In this document: piece by piece, positions 34,317 to 44,860 of the stretch
How positions within the stretch are numbered: the first letter of the stretch is position 1
How the letters are laid out: each line of letters begins with the position of its first letter
DNA from: Liminaster sp045576355
Lineage (GTDB): Bacteria; Bacteroidota; Bacteroidia; Bacteroidales; UBA3663
Direction: 5' to 3'
DNA length: 64,000 bases
Assembly: GCA_045576355.1 (NCBI GenBank)
Contig: JAZNGG010000004.1
Span: forward strand, 1-64,000
The notes under the pieces: generated by a model
Seen by the model: the letters and a program-made list of their open reading frames with translations, nothing else
What the model was told of the DNA's origin: nothing
Databases searched by the model: none
Translations under genes and position numbers: made by a program

Positions 34317-36176
34317 ATGAGAAGATTTCATCTCCTATTTACTTTGTTATGCTTGCTTTGTTGTTTTAACATTTATGCAGCGAGTAAGAAAATTCATCAT
34401 GTTCATCCCACTTTTTGGTGGGCAGATATGCACAATCCCTCCTTGCAACTATTGATACATGGAGATAAGATTGGCAACAGTGAAGTTACTTTATCAGATG
34501 CGAAAGGAATATGCATTGATCGTATCGTTCGTCCGGACAATTCCAACTACGTGATTCTATATTTGGATTTGTCTAAGGCTACTCCGCAAAAATTTGAAGT
34601 AAAATTGCGGAATGGTCGTAAAACACATTCTTTCCCTTATGAATTAAAATCACGGGAGAAACGTACAGAGAAAACGTTCGATGCATCGGATGTTGTTTAT
34701 CTTTTGATGCCGGATCGTTTTGCCAATGGAAATACTGATAATGATGTCGTAAAAGGCCTTTTAGAATCAGAATGTGATCCTAATGTTCCTTTTGCTCGCC
34801 ATGGAGGTGATATTGCAGGAATGCGCAAACAACTTGATTATCTTTCTGATTTAGGTGTTACTGCAGTGTGGCATACTCCACTCCATATAAATGATATGGA
34901 ACGTGAATCCTATCATGGATATGCTATCACAGATTATTATCAGATTGATCCACGCTTTGGAACCAACGAAGAGTATAGAGATTACGTTTTGGAGGCCAAT
35001 GCCAAGGGAATCAAGGTGATTATGGATATTGTTTTCAATCATTGTGGCCGTAATAATTTCTTATTTGCAGATCGCCCTTCTGATGATTGGTTTAATTTTA
35101 AGAGCGAATATACTCAATCTACATATAAGACCGGCGCTGTAGGTGACGTACACGTGGCTGAACGAGATCTGAAATATATGACAGATGGGTGGTTTGTGAG
35201 TGCTATGCCAGATTTTAATCAGCGTAATGAGGACGTGATGACTTATCTTATCCAGGCCAGTATATGGTGGACAGAGTATGCTCACCTCAATGGTATCCGT
35301 CAAGACACTTATCCGTATGCCGATATGAAGGCTATGGCTCGTTGGTGTCGTGAAATGGATGCAGAATACCTCGGTTTTAATATTGTGGGAGAAACATGGA
35401 TCAACCACAATGTCGGAGTTGCTTATTGGCAGAAAAATAGTCGTTTGTCTGCACCTTTTAATACAGAGTTGCCTTCTGTCATGGATTTCCCTCTGATGTC
35501 GCTGCTTAATTATGCCTGTGATGAGGAGTCTAATGATTGGGATAGAGGATTGGCTCGTATTTATGAGTATATCTCTCAGGATATTGTCTATGAAGATCCT
35601 TTCCACCTTTTGACATTCTTGACCAACCATGATACTAATCGCTTCGCTGCCAATAAAACTCAAGCAGCCAATCACAACCGTTATCGTCAGGCTTTAACTC
35701 TGCTTCTGACACTTCGTGGAATACCACAACTTTACTATGGTGATGAAATAGGGATGGCTGCTGACAAATCTAATGGTGATGGAGCATTGCGTCAGAATTT
35801 CCCCGGTGGCTGGCCTGATGATGTAGCAAATGCTTTTACCCGTGAAGGCCGTACCCCGGAACAAAATGCACTTTTTGATTTTACCCGACTTTTGCTTCGT
35901 TGGCGTCGTGGTAATGAGGCATTAGCTTATGGTAAACTTACACATTATGCCGTACGAAATGGGGTATATGTATATTCGCGTGAATTGAATGGTCGAGTGG
36001 TAACCGTTCTAATGAATGGTACTAGTAATTCTGTCGATTTGGATTTAGCCCCCTATGTTGGAGTTTTGCCCACTCTTCCGGTTCGTGAAATTATCTCAGG
36101 AGAAGAGATTGTCGTGACTGGGTCTTCGTTGCCGATGAAACCAAGAGGGATTGTTATTTTAGATTTTGAGAGGTAA
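34317..36176 (+). CDS. susA: SusA-like periplasmic neopullulanase (GH13)
   Basis: SusA hydrolyses malto-oligosaccharides in the periplasm. The 619-residue protein has a signal peptide (about residues 1-22), an N-terminal beta domain and a GH13 barrel. The conserved regions are DIVFNHCG (237-244), GIRQDTYPY with the nucleophile Asp330, FNIVGETW with the acid/base Glu359, and FLTNHDTNRF with Asp439. A C-terminal beta domain follows. It is the first gene of the locus and has its own promoter, 275 bases ahead of susB. Confidence 0.93.
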   Translation: MRRFHLLFTLLCLLCCFNIYAASKKIHHVHPTFWWADMHNPSLQLLIHGDKIGNSEVTLSDAKGICIDRIVRPDNSNYVILYLDLSKATPQKFEVKLRNGRKTHSFPYELKSREKRTEKTFDASDVVYLLMPDRFANGNTDNDVVKGLLESECDPNVPFARHGGDIAGMRKQLDYLSDLGVTAVWHTPLHINDMERESYHGYAITDYYQIDPRFGTNEEYRDYVLEANAKGIKVIMDIVFNHCGRNNFLFADRPSDDWFNFKSEYTQSTYKTGAVGDVHVAERDLKYMTDGWFVSAMPDFNQRNEDVMTYLIQASIWWTEYAHLNGIRQDTYPYADMKAMARWCREMDAEYLGFNIVGETWINHNVGVAYWQKNSRLSAPFNTELPSVMDFPLMSLLNYACDEESNDWDRGLARIYEYISQDIVYEDPFHLLTFLTNHDTNRFAANKTQAANHNRYRQALTLLLTLRGIPQLYYGDEIGMAADKSNGDGALRQNFPGGWPDDVANAFTREGRTPEQNALFDFTRLLLRWRRGNEALAYGKLTHYAVRNGVYVYSRELNGRVVTVLMNGTSNSVDLDLAPYVGVLPTLPVREIISGEEIVVTGSSLPMKPRGIVILDFER

Positions 36177-36299
36177 TATTCCAATTATAATGGGGATAAA
36201 CTTAAAAAGGTTTGTTTCATAGCATTTCCAACCTTTGTATCCATTTATATTTAAAATATAACGATAAACAATAAAATAATTGAAAATCAGAATTAAACG

Positions 36300-36372
36300 T
36301 TTTGTAATGGTATAAAAATATTTATATTTTTTTTCAAGCCGTGAAATCTAATTTGTAAGAATAGTACCTTTG
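36300..36372 (+). promoter_or_regulatory. susB-F promoter with candidate SusR element
   Basis: The -7 box TACCTTTG (36365-36372) lies 80 bases before the susB ATG, without a -33 TTG at 19-20 bases. ATATTTATA (36318-36326) is 38 bases upstream of it, the same spacing as at susA. A TTTTGTA copy lies at 36300-36306, ten bases further out than in susA. A separate promoter for susB onward agrees with the known two-promoter arrangement of sus. Confidence 0.5.
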
Positions 36373-36451
36373 CCTCGTAAAACACGTGAATGTGCGACTT
36401 TCAGATCGTGCGACTAGCGGCTAATACCATTTAGAGCGAAATTAAAACACT

Positions 36452-38632
36452 ATGAAAAGACTTTTTGTTTCAGTATTTCTGTTGACTTTGATCGCTATTA
36501 CTGCTGTTGAAGCTCGAACATTATTGTCTCCCAATGGAGATTTTAAGATGGAGTTTTCATTGGATGCTTCCGGTAGGCCTTTCTATGTTTTGACTCATAA
36601 AGGTCAAGAGGTAATAAAACCAAGTTTTTTGGGATTTGAGTTGAAAAAAGAAGATCCCAATAAAGCCATTGATTTTGATTACAACAAGAGAGACGCATCT
36701 ACGATCGACCAAAAAGCCGATTTGATGACCGGTTTTGAGGTAAAAGAGACTAAGAACACTACGTGTGATGAGACTTGGACTCCTGTTTGGGGTGAAGAGA
36801 GTGAAATTCGCAATCATTACAATGAATTGTCCGTTACACTCTCACAGCCTAAAAATGATCGGTTTATTGTGATTCGTTTCCGTCTGTTTAATGATGGGTT
36901 GGGTTTCCGTTATGAGTTCCCCGAGCAGAAGAATCTGACTTATTTTGTTGTAAAAGAGGAGCACACCCAGTTCGCTATGACAGGGGATCATACCGCATGG
37001 TGGATACCGGGCGATTATGATACTCAAGAATATGAAACTGTAGAATCCCGCTTGAGTGAAATCAGAGGTTTGATGAAAGGGGCAATTACCGAAAATTCTT
37101 CTCAGACTCCATTTTCTATAACGGGTGTGCAGACCGCACTGATGATGAAAGCGGATAATGGTCTATGCATCAATTTACATGAAGCGGCTTGTATCGATTA
37201 TCCTACAATGCATCTTAATTTGGATGATAAAAACATGACATTTGAGTCATGGCTGACACCTGATGCCCGAGGAGATAAAGGTTATCTTCAGACTCCGTGC
37301 GTATCTCCATGGCGCACAATAATTGTAGGAGAGAAACCTGCAGATATTTTGGCTTCACGTATGACACTCAATCTTAATGAACCATGCAAAATTGAAGACA
37401 CAAGCTGGATTCGACCTATCAAGTATATAGGAGTGTGGTGGGATATGATCGTAGGTCGGAGTACATGGGCTTATACAGATGAACTCTCAAGTGTAAAACT
37501 CGGAGAGACCGATTATACTAAAACCAAACCCAATGGTAAACATGCTGCCAATACTGACAATGTGAAACGTTATATTGATTTTGCTGCAGAACATGGCTTT
37601 GATGCTGTTCTTGTTGAGGGCTGGAATGAAGGTTGGGAAGATTGGTTCGGACATGAGAAAGACTTCGTTTTTGATTTTGTCACTCCTTATCCTGATTTTG
37701 ACGTTAAAGGATTGCATCAATATGCGGCTGCTAGAGGTGTCGAATTGATGATGCATCATGAAACATCTTCTTCTGCTCGAAATTATGAGCGTCATCTTGA
37801 TGCTGCATATAAGTTTATGAAAGAGAATGGATATACTAGCGTAAAAAGTGGTTATGTCGGAAATATTGTGCCTCGAGGAGAGCACCATTATGGACAATGG
37901 ATGAATAATCACTATCAGTATTGTATCACCAAGGCCGCTGATTATAAAATTATGGTCAATGCACATGAAGCAACTCGCCCGACAGGAATCTGTCGTACTT
38001 ATCCCAATTTGATTGCTAATGAAAGTGCGCGTGGGACAGAGTATGAGTCGTTTGGTGGTAGTTCGGTCGAACATACGACGATTCTTCCTTTTACTCGTCT
38101 GATTGGAGGCCCGATGGATTACACCCCCGGTATTTTTGAGACTGATTGCTCGAAAGTAAATCCTGAAAATACCTCACGAGTACGTTCCACATTGGTGCGT
38201 CAGTTGGCACTCTATGTTACCATGTATAGTCCTTTACAGATGGCAGCAGATCTGCCAGAAAATTATGAGGCACACATGGATGCTTTCCAGTTTATCAAAG
38301 ATGTTGCCCTTGATTGGAGTAAAACTCTTTACCTTGAGGCTGAACCTGGAGATTATTTGACAATCGCCCGCAAGGCAAAGAACTCTGATAATTGGTTTGT
38401 TGGTTGTACTGCCAATGCAGATGGTCATCAGACTCGCCTCGCTTTGGATTTTCTTGATCCGGGAAAGAAATATGAAGCGGTGATCTATGCAGATGCCAAG
38501 GATGCCAGCTGGGACAAGAATCCGAAAGCATATACGATAACCCGTAAGGTCGTGACCTCTAAATCAAAATTAAATCTCAAGGCTGCCTCCGGTGGTGGAT
38601 TTGCTATCAGTATTATGCCAATTAACAAATAA
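36452..38632 (+). CDS. susB: SusB-like alpha-glucosidase (GH97, inverting)
   Basis: SusB releases glucose from maltose and longer malto-oligosaccharides in the periplasm. The 726-residue protein has a signal peptide (MKRLFVSVFLLTLIAITAVE). The GH97 residues are in place: Glu437 in HHETSS, Glu506 in NAHEATRP, Glu524 in ANESARG and Glu530 in GTEYES. They align with Glu439, 508, 526 and 532 of B. thetaiotaomicron SusB, with a constant offset of two. The Glu set indicates the inverting, calcium-dependent subgroup. Confidence 0.94.
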   Translation: MKRLFVSVFLLTLIAITAVEARTLLSPNGDFKMEFSLDASGRPFYVLTHKGQEVIKPSFLGFELKKEDPNKAIDFDYNKRDASTIDQKADLMTGFEVKETKNTTCDETWTPVWGEESEIRNHYNELSVTLSQPKNDRFIVIRFRLFNDGLGFRYEFPEQKNLTYFVVKEEHTQFAMTGDHTAWWIPGDYDTQEYETVESRLSEIRGLMKGAITENSSQTPFSITGVQTALMMKADNGLCINLHEAACIDYPTMHLNLDDKNMTFESWLTPDARGDKGYLQTPCVSPWRTIIVGEKPADILASRMTLNLNEPCKIEDTSWIRPIKYIGVWWDMIVGRSTWAYTDELSSVKLGETDYTKTKPNGKHAANTDNVKRYIDFAAEHGFDAVLVEGWNEGWEDWFGHEKDFVFDFVTPYPDFDVKGLHQYAAARGVELMMHHETSSSARNYERHLDAAYKFMKENGYTSVKSGYVGNIVPRGEHHYGQWMNNHYQYCITKAADYKIMVNAHEATRPTGICRTYPNLIANESARGTEYESFGGSSVEHTTILPFTRLIGGPMDYTPGIFETDCSKVNPENTSRVRSTLVRQLALYVTMYSPLQMAADLPENYEAHMDAFQFIKDVALDWSKTLYLEAEPGDYLTIARKAKNSDNWFVGCTANADGHQTRLALDFLDPGKKYEAVIYADAKDASWDKNPKAYTITRKVVTSKSKLNLKAASGGGFAISIMPINK

Positions 38633-38668
38633 CTATATATCAATCCTTAAATTAATTTTGTAATAATC

Positions 38669-41600
38669 ATGAAAGTAAAGTTCAACTTTAGATTTCTGCT
38701 GATGAGTTTGGTAGGAATCTTCTCTGCGCTGAACGTTATGGCTCAAGACATTGTTATTAAGGGTCATGTTCAGGACGAGACAGGAGAACCCATTTACTCG
38801 GCTACAGTTCAACAAGTGGGCACGAGCAATGGTTGTGTTACCGACATTGACGGTAATTTCTCTTTAAAAGCTCCGAAAGGTGCTGTGCTTAGATTCTCTT
38901 TTATCGGTTACAAAGCTCAGGAAATTCCTGCTGCTGCATCGATGAAAGTTACGCTCGAAGAAGACTCAGAACTTCTCGAGGATGTGGTTGTCATCGGTTA
39001 TGGTGTTGCTAAGAAAACAGACATGACCGGTGCTGTGACTGCAATCAAACCGGATCCGATCAACAAGGGTCTTGTTACTAATGCTCAAGACATGATTGCA
39101 GGTAAGATCGCCGGTGTCAATGTCACATCAGCAAGTGGTACTCCCGGTGCCGGAGCAGACATCCGTGTGCGTGGAGGTTCTTCTTTGAATGCCAGCAATA
39201 GTCCGCTTATCGTTATCGATGGTTTGGCTATGGATAACGAGGGTGTTAAAGGTCTTTCCAACCCTCTTTCTATGGTTAACCCGGCTGACATCGAAAGCTT
39301 TACTGTGCTTAAAGATGCTTCCGCAACAGCCATTTATGGTAGCCGTGGTTCAAATGGTGTTATTATTATCACCACTAAAAAGGGGTTGGCCAACCAGCGT
39401 CCTACCGTAACTTATAATGGTAATGTTTCTGTCAGCATGAAAAAGAAGACCATCGATGTAATGGATGGTAACGAATATGCGGCATGGATTACCGAACTCT
39501 ATGGAGAGGGTTCTGATGCTTGGAATGCTCTTGGAAAGAACTATGCGACCGATGTAGAGGGAAATATCCTCAAAGATGAAAATGGAAAAGACATTTTTAC
39601 TTGGGGCAACACAGATTGGCAAGATGAAATTTATCGTACTGCTGTAAGTACAGACCATAATGTCACTATAGCCGGTGGTTTGAAAAATATGCCTTATCGT
39701 CTTTCTTTGGGTTATACAGGTCAGCAGGGTATCTTGAAGACTTCTGATTTCAAGCGTTATACTGCTTCTCTCAACCTCGCTCCGACATTCTTTGACAAAC
39801 ATCTTTCTGTCAATGTCAATGCTAAGGCGATGCTTGCTAAGACTAATTATGCTAATACCGATGCTGTGAATGCCGCTGTTTGGATGGATCCTACTCAGAG
39901 CATCCGCAATTCTTCTGATGAATATAAGAACTTTGATGGTTATTTCCAGTGGCTCAATGATGGTTCTGCATTGGAAGACCCGACATGGTCCAAGACTTAC
40001 AACTCTCTTGCTACCAAAAACCCCGTAGCGCTTCTTGAACAACAAGATAAGGAGGCTACTTCCAAGTCTCTTATCGGTAACGTAGAGTTGGATTATAAGA
40101 TTCATGGATTTGAAGATCTTCGTCTCCATGCCAATTTTGGTGGAGATTTTTCTACCGGTAAGGAGACAACATCTATTTCTCCCTATTCTTCTACCAATGC
40201 TTACTATGGCTGGAACGGTTGGGATGAAACCGACAAATATAATCTTTCATTCAATGCCTATGCGCAATATATGAAAGACTTTAATGATGCTAATCATTTT
40301 GATATCATGGCAGGTTATGAGTGGCAACACTTCCATCGTGAAGGTAGCTATGATGGCTGGGGTCTCTATGCGATGACCAACAACCGTTTCAATAACTTGT
40401 CTGAGTTCCCTGACTACTACCTGGGTGGTCTTACCGGAGAAGAACTTGCTGCTGCCTATAATGCTCTTCCATTGGAAGCTAAGGCATACAACCGCAATGC
40501 CAAGACTTGGAAGACAGAGAACTATATCGTCTCTTTCTTCGGTCGTATGAACTACTCTTTACTTGATCGTTATCTCTTCACAGCTACTGTGCGTCACGAT
40601 GGTTCTTCTCGTTTTAAAGATCATTGGGCAACATTCCCCTCATTTGCATTCGGATGGAGACTTAAAGAAGAGGCTTTCTTGAAAGATGTAGATTGGATGA
40701 GTGATGCTAAAGTCCGTTTGGGTTATGGTCAGACCGGTCAGCAAGATGGTATCGGTGACTACAACTACTTCGCTTCTTACAACGTAAGTACCGGTGTAGG
40801 TAGCTCATATCCTTTGGGAGACATCAACTCTAATGGTTTGCTTTATCGCCCGGATGCTTATAACAAGGATTTGACTTGGGAAACAACGACTACTTACAAT
40901 GCCGGTCTTGATTTGGCATTCTGGAATAATCGTTTCAATGTTACTGCAGACTATTATTTCCGCGAGACTACAGACCTCTTGAACACAGTATATGTGGCTG
41001 CAGGTTCTAACTTCCGTAATCAGGTATCTTCTAACGTTGGTTCTCTCGAAAACCAAGGTATCGAACTCGCTGTAAGTGTAAAGCCGATTGTAAATAAGGA
41101 CTGGTATTGGGAAATCAATGCCAACGTCGCATATAACGAAAATGAGATTACTGAACTTATCGGTGACGAAGGTTATTATGTCCCGACAGGAGGTATCTCT
41201 GCCGGTACGGGTAACACTTGCCAGGCTCATGCTGTGGGTCATCCCGCAAATTCATTCTATGTTTATCAGCAGGTATATGATGAGCAGGGACTTCCGATAG
41301 AGGGTGTTTATGTAGATCGCGATGGTAACGGTATCATCAACCAAAACGACCGTTATTTCTATAAGAGTCCTGCCGCACCTTGGACCGCCGGTCTTTCTTC
41401 TAAGGTAACTTATAAGAACTTTGACTTTGGATTCTCTTTGCGTGCAAGCATTGGTAATTATGTCTTCAACGATCTTGAAGCCGGCACAAGCAACGTCAGC
41501 ACATCTCAAGTATGGGCTCCGTCAGGCTACCTTTCTAACCGTCCGAAGAATGTCCTCAAGAAGAACTGGCAGACTTATGACAATGTGCTTTCTGACTACT

Positions 41601-41824
41601 TCGTTCAGAACGCTTCATTCCTCAAGTGTGACAACATTACCCTCGGCTATAGCTTTGACAAACTCTTCAACGCGAAGATCAGTGGTCGTGTGTATGGTTC
41701 AGTGACTAACGTATTCACTATTACAGACTATAAGGGCATCGATCCTGAAGTCGGTGGAGGTATTGACAATGGTATTTACCCCCGTCCGATCACAGCTCAG
41801 CTTGGTTTGACTCTTAACTTCTAA
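38669..41824 (+). CDS. susC: SusC-like TonB-dependent starch transporter
   Basis: SusC is the outer-membrane TonB-dependent channel that imports starch fragments together with SusD. The 1051-residue protein has a signal peptide ending at VMAQ. A carboxypeptidase-regulatory-like domain covers about residues 29-110 (GHVQDETGEPIYSATV). The plug domain follows, with GYGVAKKTDMTGAV and GSRGSNGVIIITTKKG, then a 22-strand barrel ending in TAQLGLTLNF. It starts 36 bases after susB and precedes susD, the standard pair. Confidence 0.96.
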   Translation: MKVKFNFRFLLMSLVGIFSALNVMAQDIVIKGHVQDETGEPIYSATVQQVGTSNGCVTDIDGNFSLKAPKGAVLRFSFIGYKAQEIPAAASMKVTLEEDSELLEDVVVIGYGVAKKTDMTGAVTAIKPDPINKGLVTNAQDMIAGKIAGVNVTSASGTPGAGADIRVRGGSSLNASNSPLIVIDGLAMDNEGVKGLSNPLSMVNPADIESFTVLKDASATAIYGSRGSNGVIIITTKKGLANQRPTVTYNGNVSVSMKKKTIDVMDGNEYAAWITELYGEGSDAWNALGKNYATDVEGNILKDENGKDIFTWGNTDWQDEIYRTAVSTDHNVTIAGGLKNMPYRLSLGYTGQQGILKTSDFKRYTASLNLAPTFFDKHLSVNVNAKAMLAKTNYANTDAVNAAVWMDPTQSIRNSSDEYKNFDGYFQWLNDGSALEDPTWSKTYNSLATKNPVALLEQQDKEATSKSLIGNVELDYKIHGFEDLRLHANFGGDFSTGKETTSISPYSSTNAYYGWNGWDETDKYNLSFNAYAQYMKDFNDANHFDIMAGYEWQHFHREGSYDGWGLYAMTNNRFNNLSEFPDYYLGGLTGEELAAAYNALPLEAKAYNRNAKTWKTENYIVSFFGRMNYSLLDRYLFTATVRHDGSSRFKDHWATFPSFAFGWRLKEEAFLKDVDWMSDAKVRLGYGQTGQQDGIGDYNYFASYNVSTGVGSSYPLGDINSNGLLYRPDAYNKDLTWETTTTYNAGLDLAFWNNRFNVTADYYFRETTDLLNTVYVAAGSNFRNQVSSNVGSLENQGIELAVSVKPIVNKDWYWEINANVAYNENEITELIGDEGYYVPTGGISAGTGNTCQAHAVGHPANSFYVYQQVYDEQGLPIEGVYVDRDGNGIINQNDRYFYKSPAAPWTAGLSSKVTYKNFDFGFSLRASIGNYVFNDLEAGTSNVSTSQVWAPSGYLSNRPKNVLKKNWQTYDNVLSDYFVQNASFLKCDNITLGYSFDKLFNAKISGRVYGSVTNVFTITDYKGIDPEVGGGIDNGIYPRPITAQLGLTLNF

Positions 41825-41877
41825 TAATCAATGATGAGAGTAATCATCAAAATGATAAACATTAAAAACTACTGAAT

Positions 41878-43461
41878 ATGAATTTCATTAAAAATATAGT
41901 TTTGGCTGCAGTCTTGGCTGCTCCGCTCGGTTTGTCATCTTGTGTCGATGACCTCGATGTGACCCCCATCGATCCGAGTACAAACATGACACCCGATATC
42001 CCGGCTCTCTTCACAAAGTGTTATGCCAATATGGGTATGGCCGGCAATGGTGGTGCCAATGGTGATTGTGATATTGATGGTCTGGATGGTGGTACGACCG
42101 GTTTTGTACGTCAGCTTTTCAATGCTAACGAATTGACTACTGATGAGGCTATCTGCTGTTGGGGTGATGAGGGTATTCCTGCATTCAATTACAATCAGTG
42201 GGGTGCTACCCATCCGATGCTTTCAGGTTTTTACTATCGTCTATACTTCGGTGTAACGATGTGTAATTTCTATCTTGCCGAAGCTTCTGATTACGATAAA
42301 ACCATGACCGCAGAGGTGCGTTTCCTCCGTGCTCTTTATTACTATCATTTGATGGACTGTTTTGGCAATATTCCTTTCTTGACAGAGATGTCTTCGGAGA
42401 ATGCACCTCAATACACACGTGCACAGGTGTACAATTTCATCGAAAAAGAACTTTTGGAGTGTGTCAATGATATGAGCGAGCCGATGCAGGGTACTTATGG
42501 CCGGGCAGATAAGGCTGCCGCGTGGATGCTTTTGGCTCGTCTTTACTTGAACGCAGAGGTTTATACCGGCACAGCTAATTGGAGTGATGCTGCTACTTAT
42601 GCAGAGAAAGTGATCAAATCTCCTTATAAACTCTTCACTCAAGGTACTACTAACTGGAGCGCTTATCAGATGCTCTTTATGGGTGATAATGGTGAAAATG
42701 GTGCTCAAGTAGAGGCTGTTCTTCCTGTGCTCCAAGATGGTCTTACCACCACAAGCTGGGGTACTACCCTTTTCTTGATGGCAAGTACATTCAAGGGTGA
42801 TATGTATGTCGTAGGTGAAGCAACTAACGGCACTATAGAGCAGTGGGCTGGTAATCGTTGCCGTCCGGAGATGGTGGCTAAATTCTTCCCCAATGGTATT
42901 GCTCCTAACGGCACTCGCGAAGAGATGTTGCAGGCTGCCGGTGATGATCGTGCCCTCCTTTGGGGTAAGGATCGCACTCTTAATGTAGATGATCCGGGTG
43001 ACTTTGCCAGTGGTTTCTCTGTCTGCAAATTCATTAACCACTATTCAGATGGTGGTGCGACACATAACAGCCAGTTCCCAGATGCAGACTTCTTCTTGAT
43101 GCGTACTGCAGAGGCTTACCTTACTTATGCAGAGGCCACTGCACGTGCTAATAACGGAGTCTTTACTACAGAGGGTGCCGCTTATGCTGATCAGGTTCGT
43201 GCTCGTGCCAATGCTTCTAAGATGCCTCAGTGGACACTCGACTTGTTGCTCGATGAGTGGAGCCGTGAGTTCTATTATGAAGGTCGTCGTCGTATTGACT
43301 TGATCCGTTATGGCAAGTTTGGTGGTACGACAGACTATAAATGGCAATGGAAGGGTGGCGTCAAGGCCGGTGCAGATTTCTCTGCCAACTATAATATCTT
43401 TGCTCTTCCTGAGACAGACCTCAATGCTAACTCTAACCTCGTACAGAACCCCGGTTATTGA
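41878..43461 (+). CDS. susD: SusD-like starch-binding lipoprotein
   Basis: SusD caps the SusC channel and binds the starch helix at the cell surface. The 527-residue protein has a lipoprotein signal with Cys22 (PLGLSSC). The RagB/SusD helical TPR scaffold includes VRFLRALYYYHLMDCFGNIPF near residue 145 and EWSREFYYEGRRRIDLIRYG near the C terminus. It lies 53 bases after susC. Confidence 0.96.
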   Translation: MNFIKNIVLAAVLAAPLGLSSCVDDLDVTPIDPSTNMTPDIPALFTKCYANMGMAGNGGANGDCDIDGLDGGTTGFVRQLFNANELTTDEAICCWGDEGIPAFNYNQWGATHPMLSGFYYRLYFGVTMCNFYLAEASDYDKTMTAEVRFLRALYYYHLMDCFGNIPFLTEMSSENAPQYTRAQVYNFIEKELLECVNDMSEPMQGTYGRADKAAAWMLLARLYLNAEVYTGTANWSDAATYAEKVIKSPYKLFTQGTTNWSAYQMLFMGDNGENGAQVEAVLPVLQDGLTTTSWGTTLFLMASTFKGDMYVVGEATNGTIEQWAGNRCRPEMVAKFFPNGIAPNGTREEMLQAAGDDRALLWGKDRTLNVDDPGDFASGFSVCKFINHYSDGGATHNSQFPDADFFLMRTAEAYLTYAEATARANNGVFTTEGAAYADQVRARANASKMPQWTLDLLLDEWSREFYYEGRRRIDLIRYGKFGGTTDYKWQWKGGVKAGADFSANYNIFALPETDLNANSNLVQNPGY

Positions 43462-43579
43462 TTGAGTCGTTTTCAAAACTATAGGAGTGTGTGGCGGGTG
43501 GTTTCCGCTACAAACAAAAAATCATCTTTGCCGGACACTCCATCTTATAATATATAAACTTTCTAATTCATTGATAAAT

Positions 43580-44764
43580 ATGAAAAAATCATTGATATTG
43601 GCTTTACTGCTCACCGGAGGTTTGAGTTTTATGGCCTGTGAAGACGACCGCGATGACAATCCGGTATTAACTGACGCTTCAGAATTTGTTTTAAATCAGC
43701 CTGAATATACCTCTCAGGTCATCGACCTTGAGCATTCAGACAATCTCACATTTACTGTCGCTTCTCAACCCAACTACGGCTTCCCCGTAGCTGTGGAATA
43801 TACTTTGCAGCTTTCCACCAGTGGAACATTTACCGCTTCTGTGGCAGAAGCAGAAGGTGTTGATACTTTAGTGGCAGATTACATTACTTTGGATCCTGTA
43901 CAAAGCTCTAAGATTACAGTTTCAGCCGAAGCATTTGACAAAGCTCTTGTACAACTTAACCAATGGGAAGAATCAAACGTGCCCGAAACTGTCGATGTTA
44001 CCATTCGCGTTAAGGCTGAAGTCGTGCATGGCGGTCATCCTATCGTATCTAACGAGGTGACACTTCAAGTGGCTCCTTATTACATGATGTTGAAGGATGC
44101 TGATCCTGAAATCTGGTATTTGGTAGGTGGATGTATCGGCTCGGCAGCATGGAGCAATAGCCCTGATGCGATTGGTACAGGTCTTGTCCCGATGGGTGTT
44201 GTTAAGGATTACGCTTATGATAAGAAGACCGGTGCGGGTCAGGTAGTTTATACCGGCTACTTCCCGGAGAATGCAGAGTTTAAGATTGTCCGTACACCCG
44301 GTGATTGGAATAATGACGTGTGGTGTGGTAATGGCGTAGGCAAGGCTCAGCTCCGCAAGGGAGGAGATGATCCGGGTAATATCCAGCTTGCTGAAGCCGG
44401 TTATTATAAGATTACTGTCGATGGTAAGGCTGAAACTTGCGAGATCGTTAAACTCGATAACGAACCGGCTCTTTATCAAGAGATGCTTATCACCGGAGAT
44501 TATGATGGTTGGGCCGCTTCAACACAGATGACTTCGGTCAATACGGGTGTTGAGAAGAACCACGTTTGGAGTTATATCCTGGATGCTACTGCTGGTGCTA
44601 CTACAGCCAAGTTCTTACAGAGCGGTTGGAGTGTTAACTGGGGTGGATCTACATTCCCCTATGGCGTCGGAGTGGGCAATGGTCCCAATATCCCCGTAGC
44701 ACAAGGCAAGTGGATGATTATCTTCAACGATATTGATGGTACCTATGGATTTTTTCCTTTGTAA
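43580..44764 (+). CDS. susE: SusE-like starch-binding lipoprotein
   Basis: I chose the ATG at 43580, which gives 394 residues and a clean lipoprotein signal (MKKSLILALLLTGGLSFMAC, Cys20). The frame is open from 43487, but that part looks untranslated. An N-terminal SusE domain (residues about 30-190) is followed by two carbohydrate-binding repeats, visible as IRTPGDWNNDVWC-like and ITGDYDGWAAS segments. SusE binds malto-oligosaccharides on the surface and modulates the size taken up. The place after susD supports the name. Confidence 0.88.
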   Translation: MKKSLILALLLTGGLSFMACEDDRDDNPVLTDASEFVLNQPEYTSQVIDLEHSDNLTFTVASQPNYGFPVAVEYTLQLSTSGTFTASVAEAEGVDTLVADYITLDPVQSSKITVSAEAFDKALVQLNQWEESNVPETVDVTIRVKAEVVHGGHPIVSNEVTLQVAPYYMMLKDADPEIWYLVGGCIGSAAWSNSPDAIGTGLVPMGVVKDYAYDKKTGAGQVVYTGYFPENAEFKIVRTPGDWNNDVWCGNGVGKAQLRKGGDDPGNIQLAEAGYYKITVDGKAETCEIVKLDNEPALYQEMLITGDYDGWAASTQMTSVNTGVEKNHVWSYILDATAGATTAKFLQSGWSVNWGGSTFPYGVGVGNGPNIPVAQGKWMIIFNDIDGTYGFFPL

Positions 44765-44776
44765 ATAAAACTCTTT

Positions 44777-44813
44777 CGATGTGGGGTGTAAGATACTGAT
44801 ACGCCTCACATCG
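44777..44813 (+). repeat. susE-susF intergenic hairpin
   Basis: CGATGTG (44777-44783) pairs with CACATCG (44807-44813), extended inward by GGG/CCT. There is no T tract, so it is more likely an mRNA-stabilising or processing structure than a terminator. Confidence 0.5.
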
Positions 44814-44860
44814 GGAGAATTATAAAAGATAATTTTACTCAATACGAAATATTTATTATT

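Noticed and set aside
43487..43579. N-terminal extension of SusE
   Set aside because: It would place 31 residues before a perfect lipoprotein signal peptide.
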